64,000 bases of DNA, taken from positions 434,001-498,000 of the forward strand of contig NZ_JAATJB010000001.1 of NCBI RefSeq assembly GCF_011927635.1. The letters run 5' to 3'. A program made the translations under genes and the position numbers. Below, in pieces: positions 60,584 through 64,000 of this stretch. This stretch comes from Sphingomonas trueperi. Lineage in GTDB: Bacteria; Pseudomonadota; Alphaproteobacteria; Sphingomonadales; Sphingomonadaceae. A model generated the notes under the pieces. It was not told the origin of the DNA, made no database searches, and saw only the letters and a program-made list of their open reading frames with translations. Positions within the stretch are counted from its first letter, which is position 1. Every line of letters starts with the position of its first letter.

Positions 60584-63229
60584 ATGAACCGCACCGTCCG
60601 CGCCGCGCTGCTGGCCGCCGCGCTATTGCCGCTGCCCGCGCTCGCCCAGACCGCCGCCGATCCGCGCGCCGAGGCGGATGCCAAGGCGGCGGCGATCGTC
60701 GCGCAGCTCACGCCCGAGGAAAAGTTCGCCCAGCTGCTCAACGTCGCGCCGGCGATCCCGCGGCTGAACATCCCGCGCTACAATTGGTGGACCGAGTCGC
60801 TCCATGGCGCGCTCGGCACGCTGCCGACCACCAATTTCCCCGAGCCGGTCGGCCTCGCCGCGACCTTCGATGCGCCGCTGGTGTACGACGTCGCCGCCGC
60901 GATCAGCAGCGAGGTGCAGGGGCTCCATGCGCTCGCCCGCCAGACCGGCCGGATGGGGCGGATCGGCACCGGGCTCGATACCTGGTCGCCCAACATCAAC
61001 ATCTTCCGCGATCCGCGCTGGGGGCGGGGGCAGGAGACCTATGGCGAGGATCCGTACCTCACCGCGAAGATCGGCGTCGCCTTCATCCAGGGCATGCAGG
61101 GGCCCAACCCGGACCTGCCGAACGTGGTCGCCACGCCCAAGCATTTCGCCGTCCATAGCGGCCCGGAATCGACCCGCCACGAAGCCAATGTGTTCGTCTC
61201 GCGCCACGACCTGGAGGACACCTATCTGCCCGCGTTCCGCGCTGCGATCGTCGAGGGCAAGGCGGGGTCGGTGATGTGCGCCTATAACCGCATCGACGGC
61301 CAGCCCGCCTGCGCCAGCGACGAACTGCTCAAGGAGCATCTACGCGGCGCGTGGGGCTTCAAGGGCTATGTCGTCTCCGATTGCGATGCGGTGAAGGACA
61401 TCGGCGACAACCATCATTATGCGCCCGACGGCCCCAGCGCGGTGGCGGCGGCGATCCGCGCGGGCGTCGACAATGAATGCAACGGCGCAACGCTGACCGA
61501 CACGGCGGGGCTGGGCGATCGCTATCGCGATGCGCTCGCCAAGGGGCTGATCACGCAAGGCGAGATCGATGCCGCGCTGGTGCGGCTGTTCTCCGCCCGG
61601 CTCCGCAACGGTGACCTGCCGGGCATCCGTACCACCACGGGCAAGCCCAGCGATGTCGGCGCCCCGGCGCACCGCGCGCTGGCGCTCGATGCGGCCGAGA
61701 AGAGCCTGGTACTGCTCAAGAACGATGGTCTGTTGCCCTTGAAGCGCGGTAGCCGCATCGCCGTGATCGGCCCGCTCGGCGACGCAACGCGGGTGCTGCG
61801 CGGCAATTACTCCTCGTCGCTCTCGGGACCGCCGATCTCGGTGGTCGAGGGCCTGCGCCGTGCCTTCCCGCGCGCGAACGTCAGCTATGCCCCCTTCGGC
61901 GCCTCGGTGACCGATGGCGACCGGGTGCCGGGATCGGCGCTGCGCACCCCCAGCGGCAAGCCGGGGCTGCTGGCGCGCTACTTCAATCCGGTGACCCCGG
62001 CGCCCACCGAGTACGCCCCCGGCACCTTCCGCGACGCGGTCGCCAAGATGCAGTTCGCCGACACGCCGGTGGTGACCCGCGTCGAGGCCGATGTCTCGGC
62101 GCGCAGCCTCGGTTTGCCGACCGTCTCCGAGCATCACCGCACGATCTGGACCGGCTTCCTCGTGCCCCCGGAGTCCGGCACCTACCGGCTGGGCCTGACC
62201 GGCTTTGGCGGGGCGATGATGTTCGACGGCAAGCCGTTCGTGGACTTGACCAAGTCCGGCTGGGGCAGCCTGCCGACGCTGCGGGAGGTGCAGCTGGTCA
62301 AGGGCAAGCGCTACCCGATCGAGGTGCGCACCGACGAGCATGTGCTTTCGGGCATCGATCTCGTCTGGAAGCGGATCAGCACCGATCCGGTGGCGGCGAT
62401 GCAGGCGGCTGCCGCCAAGGCCGATGTGCTGGTCGCGGTGGTGGGGATCACCTCGGACTTGGAGGCCGAGGAATCGCCGGTGCAGATCCCCGGCTTCAAG
62501 GGCGGCGACAAGACCAGCCTCGATCTGCTCCCCGACCAGCAGGCGCTGCTCGACGCCGCCAAGGCGACCGGCAAGCCGCTGGTCGTCGTCGCGATGAACG
62601 GCAGCCCGATCAACCTCAGCTGGGCCAAGGACCATGCCGCGGCGATCCTCGAGGCCTGGTATCCGGGCGAGGTGGGCGGCACCGCGATCGCCAATATCCT
62701 CTCGGGCAAGACCAGCCCTTCGGGCCGCCTGCCGCTGACCTTCTACCGCAGCGTCGACGACCTGCCGCCCTTCGGCGACTACAGCATGAAGGGGCGGACC
62801 TATCGCTACTTCACCGGCACGCCGGTCTATCCGTTCGGGTATGGCCTTAGCTATACCAGCTTCGCCTACGCCGCGCCGGTGGTGGAAAAGGCCGAAGGGG
62901 CGGGGCTGACCGTCACCGCCGAGCTGCGCAACACCGGGGCGCGGGCAGGCGACGAGGTGGCGCAGCTCTACCTCAACTTCCCCGAGGATCCCGGCGCGCC
63001 CAGGCTTGCGTTGCGTGGCTTCCAGCGCGTGTCGCTCAAGCCGGGCGAGGTGCAGAAGGTCACGTTCACGCTGTCGCCGCGCGACCTCAGCACGGTGACG
63101 GTGGAAGGGCAGCACCGGGTGCTCGCCGGTACCTATCGCGCCACCGTCGGCGGCGGGCAGCCGGGCAGCGGCGCGGCGGGGGCGTCGGTGCAGTTCAAGA
63201 TCGAGAAGGCCATCGACCTGCCGAACTGA
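60584..63229 (+). CDS. Secreted GH3 beta-glycosidase with PA14 insert (beta-xylosidase/glucosidase)
   Basis: 881 aa with a signal peptide ending ALAQ. The N-terminal barrel has YNWWTESLHGAL, FRDPRWGRGQETYGEDPYL, KHFAVHSGPESTRHE and the nucleophile Asp266 in GYVVSDCDAV. A PA14 domain interrupts the second GH3 domain at about 450-605 (GLLARYFNP, TIWTGFLVPPESGTYRLGLTGFGGAMMFDGK). A fibronectin-III-like end follows (VYPFGYGLSYTSF onward). WWTESLHG and SDCDA resemble plant-type xylosidases. It likely completes hydrolysis of oligosaccharides taken in by the nearby receptor. A GGGGAAA-type site precedes its start. Confidence 0.92.
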   Translation: MNRTVRAALLAAALLPLPALAQTAADPRAEADAKAAAIVAQLTPEEKFAQLLNVAPAIPRLNIPRYNWWTESLHGALGTLPTTNFPEPVGLAATFDAPLVYDVAAAISSEVQGLHALARQTGRMGRIGTGLDTWSPNINIFRDPRWGRGQETYGEDPYLTAKIGVAFIQGMQGPNPDLPNVVATPKHFAVHSGPESTRHEANVFVSRHDLEDTYLPAFRAAIVEGKAGSVMCAYNRIDGQPACASDELLKEHLRGAWGFKGYVVSDCDAVKDIGDNHHYAPDGPSAVAAAIRAGVDNECNGATLTDTAGLGDRYRDALAKGLITQGEIDAALVRLFSARLRNGDLPGIRTTTGKPSDVGAPAHRALALDAAEKSLVLLKNDGLLPLKRGSRIAVIGPLGDATRVLRGNYSSSLSGPPISVVEGLRRAFPRANVSYAPFGASVTDGDRVPGSALRTPSGKPGLLARYFNPVTPAPTEYAPGTFRDAVAKMQFADTPVVTRVEADVSARSLGLPTVSEHHRTIWTGFLVPPESGTYRLGLTGFGGAMMFDGKPFVDLTKSGWGSLPTLREVQLVKGKRYPIEVRTDEHVLSGIDLVWKRISTDPVAAMQAAAAKADVLVAVVGITSDLEAEESPVQIPGFKGGDKTSLDLLPDQQALLDAAKATGKPLVVVAMNGSPINLSWAKDHAAAILEAWYPGEVGGTAIANILSGKTSPSGRLPLTFYRSVDDLPPFGDYSMKGRTYRYFTGTPVYPFGYGLSYTSFAYAAPVVEKAEGAGLTVTAELRNTGARAGDEVAQLYLNFPEDPGAPRLALRGFQRVSLKPGEVQKVTFTLSPRDLSTVTVEGQHRVLAGTYRATVGGGQPGSGAAGASVQFKIEKAIDLPN

Positions 63230-63273
63230 ACGGGCGATGCGAGGAGGGCTGGAACCCTGCCCAAACCACCCTT

Positions 63274-63370
63274 CGTCATTCCCGCGAAAGCGGGAATCCA
63301 TTCTCCGTGCCGCTGGGGGAAAGAACCTCGGCTTCAGCGCCAATGGATCCCCGCCTGCGCGGGGATGACG
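63274..63370. repeat. REP-like nested palindrome
   Basis: Two hairpins (ATTCCCGC-GAAA-GCGGGAAT at 63278-63297 and ATCCCCGC-CTGC-GCGGGGAT at 63347-63366) are bracketed by CGTCAT and ATGACG and joined by ATCCA and TGGAT. The whole is a 97-bp imperfect palindrome of the kind widely repeated between genes in alphaproteobacterial genomes. It is the only copy in this window. Confidence 0.7.
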
Positions 63371-63473
63371 GCTGTTTTGTGGCGCCTGCGCAGCGCACCG
63401 CCGGGAGCTTTGGCCATCCGCGTGCATTTCCGCTTCATCTCGGCTAGCCCGAGCGAAACATGAGGGGGATTTG

Positions 63474-64000
63474 ATGGCGGGTGGCCTGGTCGCATTGCTG
63501 GACGATATCGCGGCGCTGGCGAAACTGGCGGCGGCGTCGATCGACGACGTGGGGGCTGCGGCCGGCCGCGCGGGGGTGAAGGCCGCGGGCGTGGTGATCG
63601 ACGATACCGCGGTGACGCCGCGCTATGTCGTCGGCCTCACGCCCGATCGCGAGCTGCCGATCATCGGCAAGATCGCGCTCGGCTCGATCGCCAACAAGCT
63701 GGTCGTGATCCTGCCGCTCGCTTTGCTGCTCAGCGCCTTCGCGCCCTGGGCGCTGACGCCGATCCTGATGCTGGGCGGCGCCTATCTCTGCTTCGAGGCG
63801 GCGGAAAAGATCCTCGAGGCGCTGCTCGGCGAGCATCACGCCGACGAGGTGGCGGCGATCACCGATGCCAAGGCGCTGGAGAAGCGCCAGGTGCTCGGTG
63901 CGATCCGAACCGACCTGATCCTCTCGGCCGAGATCATGGTGATCGCGCTGTCGCAGCTCCCCGCCGACATGTCGTTCGTGACCCGCGCGGGCGCGCTGGT
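63474..64000 (+). CDS. DUF808 (YedI-like) inner membrane protein, 5' part
   Basis: 175 codons are visible and the gene continues past the window. It starts MAGGLVALLDDIAALAKLAAAS after GAGGGGGA. ASIDDVGAAAGRAGVKAAGVVIDDTAVTPRYV and the membrane stretch LVVILPLALLLSAFAPWALTPILMLGGAYLCFEAAEK are typical of DUF808 proteins, which are multi-pass membrane proteins of unknown function. The 243-bp gap before it contains the REP-like element. Confidence 0.9.
   Translation, partial: MAGGLVALLDDIAALAKLAAASIDDVGAAAGRAGVKAAGVVIDDTAVTPRYVVGLTPDRELPIIGKIALGSIANKLVVILPLALLLSAFAPWALTPILMLGGAYLCFEAAEKILEALLGEHHADEVAAITDAKALEKRQVLGAIRTDLILSAEIMVIALSQLPADMSFVTRAGAL

Noticed and set aside
61340..63427. 695-codon minus-strand frame under the GH3 gene
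   Set aside because: It is low-complexity Arg/Gln/His-rich and opposite a complete GH3 enzyme. Shadow.

Overview
The window is a high-GC (roughly two-thirds G+C) alphaproteobacterial chromosome segment, most probably from a Sphingomonas-like member of the Sphingomonadaceae. This rests on the class I lysyl-tRNA synthetase, the MmcB-type repair protein, DUF1491 and DUF6489 proteins, a CrtZ carotenoid hydroxylase, the TonB receptor / SapC / cupin / tryptophan-halogenase grouping, and the gene order ppsR - (origin) - hemE and mnmE-mnmG-rsmG-parA-parB. No phage, transposase or CRISPR array was seen. About 66 protein genes and one tRNA can be supported. Most long open frames opposite these genes are GC-driven shadows.

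Left part (1-31 kb), mostly housekeeping. In order: a partial PhyH oxygenase; a fasciclin protein beside an ECF sigma / anti-sigma pair; two transporters and NhaA; LysRS; feoAB; a 36-aa acidic microprotein; a DUF72 protein; a FadR-type regulator; tRNA-Gly(GCC); a thioredoxin-TPR protein and a Lon-N protein; the nitrogen module glnK-amtB behind a good sigma-54 promoter; recQ; a GAF protein; a HerA-like ATPase; a PAP2 phosphatase; an archaeal-style Cdc48 ATPase; a LysR regulator; crtZ; msrB; a class A penicillin-binding protein; and a sco1 operon. A possible small RNA of about 100 nt with its own promoter and terminator lies between cdc48 and lysR.

Centre (31-50 kb), the probable replication origin. 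Nearly all genes left of about 37.5 kb run leftward (sleB, ptsN, hpf, dnaQ, coaE, aroE, maf, ppsR). Most genes to the right run rightward (hemE, hemJ, rho, mnmE, mnmG, rsmG, parA, parB). The ppsR-hemE gap carries DnaA-box-like sequences and a very dense cluster of GANTC (CcrM) sites. Four parS-like palindromes lie 6.5-12 kb away, in and around mnmG-rsmG-parAB. This matches the known hemE-adjacent origin layout of Caulobacter and Rickettsia.

Right part (50-64 kb), polysaccharide use. A secreted CE1-like esterase and a GH51 arabinofuranosidase diverge from one short gap. A TonB-dependent receptor follows, with SapC and cupin-type genes leftward of it and a PrnA-like flavin halogenase and a GH3 beta-xylosidase/glucosidase rightward. 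A near-identical LacI-type half-palindrome sits before both the GH51 gene and the receptor, which suggests joint control of an arabinan/arabinoxylan programme. A REP-like nested palindrome and a partial DUF808 membrane protein close the window.

Start codons were chosen from family length, ribosome-binding sites and 4-nt overlaps. Where the choice is weak, the entry says so.
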